A model generated the notes under the pieces. The model saw only the letters and a list, made by a program, of their open reading frames with translations, made no database searches and was not told the DNA's origin. The position numbers were made by a program, and so were the translations under genes. Shown here piece after piece: positions 46,481-54,694 of a stretch of DNA of 54,694 nt. Source of the DNA: Oscillatoriales cyanobacterium SM2_2_1 (lineage in GTDB: Bacteria > Cyanobacteriota > Cyanobacteriia > Pseudanabaenales > Pseudanabaenaceae); NCBI GenBank assembly GCA_012031145.1, contig JAAUUH010000007.1, positions 1 through 54,694 on the forward strand. The letters are read 5' to 3'. Position 1 is the stretch's first letter; each line of letters starts with the position of its first letter.

Positions 46481-47002
46481 TTAAGATGAATTTTGCACCG
46501 AATTGTCGAATCCGAGCCCTGACCAAAAATAGCTAACTCCGGAAACTAGGGTAAGCACCACTGCCAGCCAAAATATCACCATGGCATAGGGGAGAGGCAG
46601 CAATAAAGCCACCACGGCGGCAATCTGGGTAACCGTTTTGGCCTTGCCCCAAGGGTTGGCACCGGCCGAAGATTGACCACGCCACGCCGTGAGGAGCAAT
46701 TCTCGCGCCAGAATCAGAAATACGCCCCAAGCTGGCACATCTCCCCATTGCACCAGCAGCAGCAGGGGACTCAGTACCAATAATTTATCCGTCAGGGGAT
46801 CAAGGACCTTCCCTAAGTCAGATTCTTGGTTGAGGCGGCGGGCCAGATAGCCATCTACCCAGTCAGTGGCAGCGGCGATCGCAAAGATCCCTAGACCTAT
46901 GTGCCGCTGGGCAGGGGTATTAGCGGACGTGACCAACCAAAAAACGGGAATCAGGAGCAGTCGCGATAGGGTGATCCAGGTGGGCAAGGTGATCCTATCC
47001 AT
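46481..47002 (-). CDS. pgsA: CDP-diacylglycerol--glycerol-3-phosphate phosphatidyltransferase
   Basis: PgsA makes phosphatidylglycerol phosphate, the precursor of PG, which photosystems require. The 173-residue membrane protein has the CDP-alcohol phosphotransferase motif: D47, D50-G51, A54-R55, G64, D68, D72 in DWVDGYLARRLNQESDLGKV and LDPLTD. Several hydrophobic helices surround it. ATG 47002 is preferred over the upstream 47014. The neighbouring nuclease gene ends eight bases inside the start. Confidence 0.94.
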   Translation of the reverse strand: MDRITLPTWITLSRLLLIPVFWLVTSANTPAQRHIGLGIFAIAAATDWVDGYLARRLNQESDLGKVLDPLTDKLLVLSPLLLLVQWGDVPAWGVFLILARELLLTAWRGQSSAGANPWGKAKTVTQIAAVVALLLPLPYAMVIFWLAVVLTLVSGVSYFWSGLGFDNSVQNSS

Positions 47003-47542
47003 GGCGATTACCATACTGCTGTTGGCGAAACTGTTGCGGTGAGGACTGAATTACAGGGGTATCATGAAGCCAAAGCCCTAAATGTTGATGCTGGGCTTGG
47101 GACTGGAGCTGGTCGTAGCCTTCACAACCTTTGTAAGGACCAGTATGGCTATAGGCAAGACCTTCGCGCACCAACTGCTCATTGACGTTGTGACCATCGG
47201 CGTAGACTTCCGCAAGATAGCGACCAAGGCGATCGCGGCGTTGTACCTTGAGCGAAAGGGGTTGTCCTTCTACTAAGCCCTTCAGCCGGCGGCGGGCCCG
47301 CTGCCCAAGGGGCTGCTTTAGCTCAGGTGCATCAATGCAGGCAAGCTGGACTTTGGTTTTGATCCCACCTTGAATAATGGTCAGATTATCGCCATCGTAG
47401 AATTTGACGGCAAATCGGCATGGGCGGTTGGCATCCAGCAAAAACATAGCAGCAGCCCAAGCAGCAACTTCCAGAAATTCTGTTTCCACGGGCTGTTTGG
47501 GATCAGCATTCGCGATATTATCAGGCTCAGCAACCGCAACAT
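46995..47542 (-). CDS. secreted thermonuclease (SNase-like, frameshifted here)
   Basis: A staphylococcal-nuclease-like enzyme. The core frame has KFYDGDNLTIIQGG, VQLACIDAPELKQP, RRDRLGRYLAEVYADG and LVREGLAYSHTGPYKGCEGY. The N-terminus lies in another frame: a signal peptide WKLLLGLLLCFCWMPTAHAD. One missing C at about 47408-47412 joins them (HADLPVKFYDGD). The restored length is about 171-182 residues, depending on the start (47542 or 47509). It probably acts outside the cell membrane. The family's catalytic Arg and Glu positions appear present (RLGRY, VNEQLVREG). Confidence 0.88.
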
Positions 47543-47573
47543 TATTTTAATCTTACGATTCGGTGAGGTCTTT

Positions 47574-49410
47574 ATGGAAGCGCTGGTCATCGGCATTGGG
47601 GTGTTGGGTGTGGTGTTGGGGCTGGTGATCGCCTTTTTTGGCAGCAGAAACAAATTGCCAAACTCCAGCAAGAGCATGAAAGGGATCTGAGTCGCAGGAT
47701 TCGTCAGCTAGAAGAACAGCACGAACAACGACTCAAGCAGCACATCGAATCCCTTCGCCCTGAACTTGGGTCACAGGAACCTCCTGCTCCTTCCCCCGAC
47801 GTTGATCAACAGTTGCCAATCACCCATATTCTGCGTCGGTTAGAGCAACCCCAAGAACTGGCGATCGCAGAGCCGGAAGATCTCTCCACTTCCTGTGTTG
47901 ATGCTCCGACCGAGACTTTGCCCACCCTAAAATTACCCCAAACAAATCAGCCAGCTTTGACCCAACCCAGCTTCGAGACTGAAATTTCGGCTGTGCTTCC
48001 ATCCCAAGCCCCACCGGATTCAGATTGGGAAGGCTCAAACCTTGACCTTTCCCGGACAGAGTTGGAACCTGCCGGGTCACAAGAACCGATGGGTTTGGAA
48101 GCATCCCACGACGGGCGAGAAGTTCTAGCCGAAAACCTGAGTCAGAGTGACCCCGCTCCGGATGAACCCCTCCCATCCCGTCCATCTGCGGAGGAATGGG
48201 AGAGTTTGGAGGTGGGATCCGAACCCGAGTTCACCCAGTCAGGAGATGGGGTCTTGGCGGCGGACTGGCAATCAGTCGCTCCCTCTTTAGACGATTCGCC
48301 CGCCGTTGGACTTGAGGTTCCCGATGCTGTTCTCCTTGACGATGGGTCTGAGGGCATGGGCAATGATTTGGAACTAAGGATTCCCTCCCTTGATGTCACT
48401 TCCCTATCTTCGGCTCCAGTTGATGATTGGAATGAGTTTTCGGCATCTCAGCCAGCCCAGCTTGGCGGTGAAGTCCCGGCCCAGTTTCTTGTTCCCTCCC
48501 TAGATGAGACTTCCCTAACCGCGACATCAGTTGAAGAATTGGATGAATTTGCAGAACCTACAGAGGTACTGCATGAGGAGGCACCTGAAGCGACCATAAT
48601 CGGGGGTGGAGATGAATGGTTGACTGAAGACTTGGCGGAACCGTTATCTTCCCTTGATGATGTTCCATTAGATCGTGAATTGGAACTCGCCAGTCAACCG
48701 GAGTTGACTGGGGAAGACCACGAAGAAAAGGGCGCAAGCGGATTTATTACCGATGAACAGGCGCGATCGCGCCATTGAACGGGGAACCAGAGCCCACATT
48801 GCCTGACATTGAGATGGTGACTGAACTGCGGGAGCTAAGCATCCACGAGCGCCCGACCCTAATCCAATCGCGATCATCCATGAAGGCGGAACCAACCCTA
48901 CCGGATATTGAGATGGTGACCGAGCTGCGATCCGCGATTCGGTTCGATGAGCCGCCTGGAGAGTCCGAGCCGACCCTCCCCGATGTCGAACTATTAACGG
49001 AACTGCGGGAACGGGTCGAACTGGAGCCTGAGCCATCTCCAACTGTAGATGCGGGCGATCGCCCCCCCACGATTTCCCGACAACAGGAGTCAAAGCTACA
49101 AATCCTTGCCCGCTGGCAGACCCTCTGTCGTCGCAATCCCCAATTTTTAGATCGTCCAGCGATTATCCAGCGCCTAGGACAATTGAGCTGCGATCGCGAT
49201 TCTGAAATTCGGCAACAGTCCCTGGCATTGCTGGGGCGAATTCCCAATGGGGACGTGCTGTCTTACCTCCTAGCCGCTTTGCGTCGGGATGCCCGCTCCC
49301 AAAAGGTGGCTGCCAAGGCCCTTTCCCAACTGCAAAACCTACCCGAGACTTCCCCATCCCGACCCCCAATGGTCTACCTTCGCCGCAGCCGCAAGGTAGT
49401 CTCTCTGTAG
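47574..49410 (+). CDS. membrane-anchored acidic protein with repeated EPTLPD motifs (frameshifted here)
   Basis: I do not recognise this protein. It starts at ATG 47574 with a membrane helix (LVIGIGVLGVVLGLVIAFF). One missing T in the TTTTTT run at 47632-47637 restores a Gln-rich coiled coil (QKQIAKLQQEHERDLSRR...). A long acidic Ser/Pro/Asp/Glu-rich region follows, with internal repeats such as VPSLDETSLTATS and IPSLDVTSLSSA. A second frameshift at 48762-48772, at GCGATCGC, leads into three copies of EPTLPD(I/V)E(M/L)(V/L)TELR. A helical HEAT-like C-terminus (QRLGQLSCDRDSEIRQQSLA and on) ends at 49410. The restored length is about 612 residues. I infer a scaffold or docking protein; no partner is known. 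Confidence 0.7.
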
Positions 49411-49488
49411 GATGGATCCCAGGTGAATTTTGTCCCTCCCCGCAGAGATCGCGGCTCCCTCTGGATGGATAGGCACCATTTGTGGGGT

Positions 49489-51490
49489 CTACCAGATGCG
49501 CCACGCCTCCCAGTCGAGGTTAAATATCGACGTTTCAGGAAAGGCAATGGGGTTGCCGCCTGCTACCAGGCGGCGCTGCAGGGCTTGCAACTGGGGCGAC
49601 ACCCGCGGCAAGTCAGCCACAAACTCATGGGGGCTAAGGCGATCGCGCAAACTCTGATCTGCCACCGCACCCGCCGCTATCCCCACTGACCACTCAAAGG
49701 AATGCACCCGATAGGCCGCCGCTGCCACGTAGCTAACGGCGATCGCCTTCCCAGCCACGAGCATGTTATCCACCCGTTGGGGAATCAGCGCTCTCAGGGG
49801 AATTTGGGCAGGGTAGGAAGGGGCATGGGCCCGCCGTACCTCCGGTCGTTCGATGTTTCCCGGCCGCTCCACGGGGTAATGCTTTAGACAGGGGTGAAAA
49901 TCTATCTGGTAGTGGGAAATTCCCACCGCATCGGCATAAATCGTTGAACGCGTCCGCCGGGTGATGTCCATGGGTTGGCGATTTTCCCGAATGGCTTCGG
50001 TCATCTCCAATCCTGCCAGCGATCGCCACAAATTGCGGAACATCTCCGGTGATAACGTTTCCCGATAGTAGGGATCACGGTAGTCCACCCGGGAAATATC
50101 GATCTCATCGACACTAAAACCCCGATCATGTCCCCAACTGGGACGACCGATGATTCGCCGGGCTTCCCGAATGTAAGGATATTTAGATAGCCCATGCCCC
50201 GTTCCCATGGGCGCATCTACACCCTTTAAGAAGCGGTGATTGGGGTAGGGCTTCTTTTCCCCCGCTTGGGAATTGGTAGTGCCCGCTACGAGCCAGTAGT
50301 AAAAGCCCAGGGCCAGTTCTTCGCCGCTGCGGAGTGTCTCCAACCGTAAGCCGCCGCGCCAGCCTCCAGGAGCCAGTTCGCCCCGCTCCTGCAATTGTCC
50401 CCGGGTAAAAATCAAATTGTCCCGATTGGTACCAGGGCGATAGTCATTCCCCCAGACCCAGTTTTGCATCGAAATATCCCCCGGCTTGGGCAGGGTCACG
50501 CCAAACACCCGCTGACTGCTGCGTGGCACAGGGCTCCAGATGCGGCGATAGGTAAACACCACATTAAAATCCCCCAATCTGGGATTGGGGTCGTAGCCAT
50601 AGTAGGGACTGTACCGCTCATAAAAGGGGGGCTTTTCCTGGGGTTGGGCTGTCTCCGTCTGCTCAAAGGCAAAGGTGTAGGTAAACCCTTGGGTGCAGTA
50701 GGGATCGCCATCCAGGGTTGGGGAGGAGGGATTACGGTGCGATCGCGGATCTAACCCCAACCGATAGGGCACATCCGCCAAGGCTACCAATTCTCCCGTT
50801 TCGGTGCTGTCAATGACCACCCAGCGATCACCCCGAGGACGAAAGCGCCACACCTGCTTAAGAAACCGTGGCGAGTCCCGCGGGTCGTAGGCCTCTGCCA
50901 AAATGACCGACAGCGGATAGTCCGAGATGGGCGGCATCTTAGGAGCCGCCCGGTGCTGAATTCCTAGGGCTCCGACAATCTGGCGGCGATCGCCTGAAAA
51001 CGCCAGCTCCTTCACCACCGTATGGGGAAACCACCGTAGGGTCCCCCCCCCCCGTCTGGGCCGCCTCCGCCAACATGGCTGTCAAAATATGATGGGCATC
51101 ACGGGGTAAAAAGCAGGAAACACTGACCCAGCAATCCCCCGGATTCAACAGTCCATAGAGGGACTCAATTCGCGATCGCAACTCGCGGTAGCCCTGGGCA
51201 AAAAATAACTGCGATCGCTGCTTGGCCCCCTCATCCAAAGCCGAAGTCCCCTGGGATGAGACCTGTCCGCCCACCCAGTCCGTTACCTCCGTCAGGCACA
51301 CCGTTCGCCCCGCTCGCAGTGCTTCATAGGCCGCCGCCGTCCCCGCCATGCCCCCGCCCACAATCAGCAGATCACACTCCACTACCTGCTCCCCGCTCCG
51401 GGGAACTTCCGCCACTGCCAAGCCCCCAAACCCGAGCAGCCCGCCGAGGGTCATCACTCCCCCCCATACACGCCCTAGCCAGCGATTCAT
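49489..51490 (-). CDS. FAD-dependent oxidoreductase (frameshifted here)
   Basis: The first part (ATG 51490) has a signal or membrane segment (MTLGGLLGFGGLAVAE), the FAD motif DLLIVGGGMAGTAAAY and LTEVTDWVGGQVSSQGTSAL, typical of the FAD-dependent PF12831 group. The frame breaks in an 11-base C run at 51043-51053; the rest follows as TLRWFPHTVVKELAFS to 49489, with VEVP-free but family-like blocks (RALIPQRVDNMLVAGKAIAV, RVHSFEWSVGIAAGA). Here one G too many, or two too few, is needed, unlike the other breaks. The restored length is about 666 residues. The substrate is unknown. Confidence 0.85.
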
Positions 51491-51522
51491 CTCCAGATCC
51501 CCTGCTCCATCAAAAAATATTC

Positions 51523-53064
51523 CTAAATACCGCCCGGTTCCGACACGCCCCGAATAATGCGCGACAGCTCCTGCTTTTCATCCACTGAAATTCGAGTCGG
51601 TGAGCCGCTGAGAATTCGCTCAAACCCTTGAAATGAATCCTTGATCTGGGCCCCCTGATCCGTAATCACATACTCCCGGATTCGATTGTCATGGCGTGAC
51701 CCGCGCATCTTAAACACATTCACCGCCCGCGACATCTGCCCGCGAATTTCAACATATTGCAACAAAATTATAGTGTCCGTAATGGTCGAAATATGGGACT
51801 CCGTAATGGAATGGGAGCCCATGAATTGATCTGTGGTATTGGTAAATAATCCGGTGATTTCCTCCTGCTTGACATAGCCGGTCAAGCCAATCACAAACTG
51901 ACGAAAGTTATTATTACTCACCCCCCGAGCCAAGGCTGACAGGGAGTCAATGGCGACTCGTGATGGCTTAAAGGTGGCAATCTCTGATTTGATTACCTGC
52001 AAGTGATCCTCTAGGCCAGAAGACTCGGGATAGACACAAATGATCTTGAGTAGACCGGAGCTCTCCCAGCGATCAAAGTCCGTCCCCCAAGAAGAAGCAT
52101 TGCGGGTCAACTGTTGCCGCGATTCTTCATAGGCAAACAACACGGCCCGTTCTCCTGCTTCACAACCCGTCTCCAGAAACTTGCTCACCATCAAGGTTTT
52201 ACCAGTGCCCGTCGCTCCCGTAATCAAAATAATTGAATCCCGGAAATAGCCGCCGCCACACATTTCATCAAGGGTACGAATTCCTGAGGAAACCCGCGTG
52301 TTGGAAGATTTTTGGGTCAGCCGCATTGCCCCCAGTGGAAAAATATTGATCCCCTTATCGGTCATCGTGAACGGAAACTCTCCCTTCATATGGGTTGTGC
52401 CACGCAGCTTAAGAATTTCTGTTGTTCGGTGCCGTCGCTCGCCTTCCAAGACATTTCGCATGATAATGACATTGTCGGAAACAAACTCTTCGACCCCAAA
52501 ACGGGCCACGGGGCCGTATTCCAACTCTCGCTCTGTCGTCATTACCGTGGTAACCCCCAGGGACTTGAGACGGGCGACGAGGCGAAAAATTTCCCGCCGC
52601 ACCAAGCCAAGGGATTCATACTGCTGAAATACCGCCGTAATAGAGTCAATGGAAATGCGCTTGGCTTTATATTTTAGAATTGCATACTGAATCCGTTCAA
52701 TAAGAGCCGTCAGGTCAAAATCACCAACCACTTCCTGTCCCTCGGGGTCAGGGGAAGCATCTAAAATAAATAATTTGCCCTCATCAATTAGCTTCTGCAA
52801 ATCCCAGTTAAAGCTATGGGCATTTTTGATGATATCCCTCGGCGATTCTTCAAAGGTGACAAAAATTCCCGGCTCATTGAGACTGACAATCCCGTTGTAG
52901 AGAAACTGAAGAGACAACAGGGTTTTACCCGTACCAGAAGTGCCGCTCACCAAGGTGGAGCGACCCATCGGCAATCCTCCATGGGTAATGTCATCAAGCC
53001 CTTCAATCAGGGTGCGTAGCTTTTGAACCCCCAGAAAAGATTGCTCCATTGGCGATTTAGTCAT
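51523..53064 (-). CDS. kaiC: circadian clock protein KaiC
   Basis: KaiC is the hexameric ATPase and autokinase/phosphatase at the centre of the circadian oscillator. The 513-residue protein has two RecA-like domains: Walker A GTSGTGKT (41-48) in CI and GATGTGKT (283-290) in CII, catalytic glutamates E72-E73 (CI) and E313-E314 (CII), and the phosphorylation sites S426 and T427 in ESHISTITD (equal to S431/T432 of Synechococcus elongatus). All key residues are present. The start overlaps the kaiB stop by eight bases. Confidence 0.98.
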   Translation of the reverse strand: MTKSPMEQSFLGVQKLRTLIEGLDDITHGGLPMGRSTLVSGTSGTGKTLLSLQFLYNGIVSLNEPGIFVTFEESPRDIIKNAHSFNWDLQKLIDEGKLFILDASPDPEGQEVVGDFDLTALIERIQYAILKYKAKRISIDSITAVFQQYESLGLVRREIFRLVARLKSLGVTTVMTTERELEYGPVARFGVEEFVSDNVIIMRNVLEGERRHRTTEILKLRGTTHMKGEFPFTMTDKGINIFPLGAMRLTQKSSNTRVSSGIRTLDEMCGGGYFRDSIILITGATGTGKTLMVSKFLETGCEAGERAVLFAYEESRQQLTRNASSWGTDFDRWESSGLLKIICVYPESSGLEDHLQVIKSEIATFKPSRVAIDSLSALARGVSNNNFRQFVIGLTGYVKQEEITGLFTNTTDQFMGSHSITESHISTITDTIILLQYVEIRGQMSRAVNVFKMRGSRHDNRIREYVITDQGAQIKDSFQGFERILSGSPTRISVDEKQELSRIIRGVSEPGGI

Positions 53065-53362
53065 CGTCGTTTAACTCCTCAAACAGTAAATCTAAACCGA
53101 TTAGCACCTTTTCACGATCGGAAAGGTCGCCAATAATCTTGCGCACAGGGGGGGGCAAAATTTTAGCTAGGGTGGGTGTGGCTAAGATTTTATCCTCCTC
53201 GGCTAACTGGGGGTTTTTAAGCACATCGATCACTTTAAGAGTGTACACGCCCTGAAATTCTTTCTCTAAGATGTCGTTCAGCGTTTTCAGTGCCCGAACC
53301 GAATTGGTAGTGTTGCCAGCGACGTAGAGTTTAAGGATGTAATTTTTGCGAATCAAGCTCAT
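53057..53362 (-). CDS. kaiB: circadian clock protein KaiB
   Basis: KaiB binds phosphorylated KaiC after switching to a thioredoxin-like fold and captures KaiA. The 101-residue protein starts at ATG 53362 ([20 protein letters not shown]), the standard KaiB N-terminus; the longer frame upstream lies in kai[21 protein letters not shown] and [19 protein letters not shown] are family signatures, and the acidic end (ELNDDD) is typical. It starts two bases after the kaiA stop codon. Confidence 0.97.
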   Translation of the reverse strand: MSLIRKNYILKLYVAGNTTNSVRALKTLNDILEKEFQGVYTLKVIDVLKNPQLAEEDKILATPTLAKILPPPVRKIIGDLSDREKVLIGLDLLFEELNDDD

Positions 53363-53363
53363 A

Positions 53364-54158
53364 TTACTCTTCCCTCGGAATGGAACGGCGATACATTTCA
53401 CACAGATGGGCAATGATATCAATCAAGGTGATCCGATAGTCTAAAAGAACCTCATCACTCCGTCCTTCAATGTGAAGGCGATGGGCGAATTCATCCATTA
53501 GTTCCATATGAATTTCTAGGACTTGGGACACCGAAATGTCTGTCCAGAAAGACAAATTGACAAATTCATCAATCGTTGAATTAAGGCATTCAGATTTTTC
53601 CTTGAAATATTCTAAAACGATAATTTCATAGGTTTGTTTTAGACTTTGCCGCGTTGCCTCCCGCTCCTCGGGGGACAGATACCGAAAGAATCGTTTAGGG
53701 TCACGTTTGTAGTACACACCTAGGTATCCTAGCCGCTCTCTAAGTTTACTGGCCAGCCGTTGCTGTTGTTTTTGCAGGGGTTCGGTGATGCTGGTATTGG
53801 GCAACTGCAAAAAGTTGGCGATCGCCTGTTCGATTTTTTGGGGCAGTTGGTGGAGCTGGTCACGGCCAATCCAAACAATAGGGTAGGGGGATGCCTCCCG
53901 CTCTCCGTGGAAATGGACGACCACTGTGGGGAGAAGCAAATACAGCTCCTTGAGTTGGTATAGCAAAACTTCAGGGTGGGGTTCCCAAATTAGAAGGCAG
54001 TCGGGGGGCGGCTCGGCGGCTTGAGTAATGGCATGGAGTTCATTGACGTTGCCCATGGGTTTGAAATGGTACTGGGCTGAATCCATGTGAGCAATGATGT
54101 TTTGCAGCTCGGCGATCGCCCCGAAGCAACAAATCGTAAGAGTGGAATTAGCGGTCAC
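53364..54158 (-). CDS. kaiA: circadian clock protein KaiA
   Basis: KaiA stimulates KaiC autophosphorylation by binding its C-terminal tail. The 264-residue protein is the long two-domain form: an N-terminal pseudo-receiver (about 1-125, [16 protein letters not shown]) and the C-terminal four-helix dimer domain ([60 protein letters not shown]). It is somewhat shorter than the 284 residues of Synechococcus elongatus KaiA. The gene is intact and heads the kai operon. Confidence 0.96.
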   Translation of the reverse strand: MTANSTLTICCFGAIAELQNIIAHMDSAQYHFKPMGNVNELHAITQAAEPPPDCLLIWEPHPEVLLYQLKELYLLLPTVVVHFHGEREASPYPIVWIGRDQLHQLPQKIEQAIANFLQLPNTSITEPLQKQQQRLASKLRERLGYLGVYYKRDPKRFFRYLSPEEREATRQSLKQTYEIIVLEYFKEKSECLNSTIDEFVNLSFWTDISVSQVLEIHMELMDEFAHRLHIEGRSDEVLLDYRITLIDIIAHLCEMYRRSIPREE

Positions 54159-54256
54159 CGGACGGATTCACATTTTGTACCCATTGCTTATCTTATTCTG
54201 TATTTTCATTTCTGTCTGCAAATCCTGTGTGAAATTGTTTCCTCGGAGGTGCCGCC

Positions 54257-54694
54257 ATGATGGAGTCTGTGGCCGAGCGAGATTTAACTCAAATTGTGCG
54301 CCAGACGGTTCCGGTGCTGGGGGTAACGGATGGGGTGGGGGATGCCATCTGCCGGTTGCGCCAGGGATGGGATTGTGCGGTGGTGGTGGACGGGCAGCAA
54401 CGGCCTGTCGGTATTTTTGATGGCGGCTGTTTGTTGACAGGAATTGGGCAGGGGGCTGATTTTCTGGAGCAGCCCCTCGGTGCGGTGCCTTTGCGGGTGC
54501 TGCCCATGGTTCGGCTGCGAACGGGACTGGAGACGTTTATCCGCCAGATGAGTGGGGCGGACGGGGTGGATCGCTGGCTGGTGGTAGACGATGAGGGCGG
54601 TTTTGTGGGGCTAGTGGAGGTGTTGCCGCTGCGTCCAGCGACTAGTGGGGAGCAATATTTGTTTGCACTCTATGCCCTCTTGGAGCAGTTTCCC
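54257..54694 (+). CDS. CBS-domain-like protein, cut by the window edge
   Basis: From ATG 54257, after the Shine-Dalgarno GGAGGT (54244-54249), a frame stays open to the window end (146 codons). It reads as two CBS-like halves: RQTVPVLGVTDGVGDAICRL with CAVVVDGQQRPVGIFDGG, then a second with RWLVVDDEGGFVGLVEVL. CBS modules bind adenine nucleotides and sit in front of kinases, channels or enzymes; what follows lies outside. It is divergent from kaiA, 98 bases apart. Confidence 0.75.
   Translation, partial: MMESVAERDLTQIVRQTVPVLGVTDGVGDAICRLRQGWDCAVVVDGQQRPVGIFDGGCLLTGIGQGADFLEQPLGAVPLRVLPMVRLRTGLETFIRQMSGADGVDRWLVVDDEGGFVGLVEVLPLRPATSGEQYLFALYALLEQFP

Overview
The window is a stretch of cyanobacterial chromosome. 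Diagnostic genes are kaiA-kaiB-kaiC, ndhD, ferredoxin-sulfite reductase, thf1/psb29, menC, a SigF-type sigma factor and a short cyanobacterial KdpD. The octamer GCGATCGC (HIP1) is scattered throughout. The gene content fits a non-marine, probably unicellular species; I do not name a genus.

Layout. 1-6168: a K+-uptake operon, kdpA-kdpB-kdpG/F-kdpC-short kdpD. 6248-8140: cutA, thf1 and an FTR1-type iron permease on the minus strand. 8166-10313: a Ser/Thr kinase with WD40 repeats. 11318-15230: pyruvate dehydrogenase E2, ddl, a bifunctional-nuclease-family protein and gpsA. 15249-17586: a three-gene minus-strand operon (unknown protein, FkbM methyltransferase, sugar-type ABC ATPase). 17608-19980: an HDAC-like hydrolase, a heptose-phosphate-type nucleotidyltransferase, glutathione peroxidase and a small P-loop kinase. 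20503-25733: tRNA-Gly, sir, a C-terminal processing protease, then a tightly coupled COP23-like / NurA-like / tadA operon. 26377-28439: a membrane peptidase-like protein without its zinc motif. 28801-30210: an atypical, AT-richer island with a DNA methyltransferase and the remains of a Sau3AI/MutH-like endonuclease. 30432-35818: argC, recJ, ndhD, HU. 35882-39266: an orphan metal-type ABC permease, sigF, menC and a type-B L36. 39404-43085: a broken SUKH-like gene, a membrane pentapeptide protein, hsp20 and an alpha/beta hydrolase. 43642-49410: herA, rluE, pgsA, a secreted nuclease and a membrane-anchored acidic protein with repeated motifs. 49489-54694: an FAD oxidoreductase, the kaiABC operon and, divergent from it, the start of a CBS-like gene.

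Two families of short intergenic repeats occur: seven copies of an ~85-117 bp element with a GC-rich hairpin, and four copies of a different ~70-130 bp element.

At least 15 otherwise normal genes are interrupted by one-base frameshifts. Nearly all are apparent single-base losses. Six directly abut a GCGATCGC site and others fall in homopolymers. I read most of these as systematic sequencing errors, perhaps caused by methylation of HIP1, and describe the genes as restored. The most interesting biological leads are the GATC-type restriction-modification remnant, the anchored protein with three copies of an EPTLPD-type motif, a possible RNA thermometer before hsp20, a 19-bp palindrome before sigF, and a NurA-like gene in the same window as herA.
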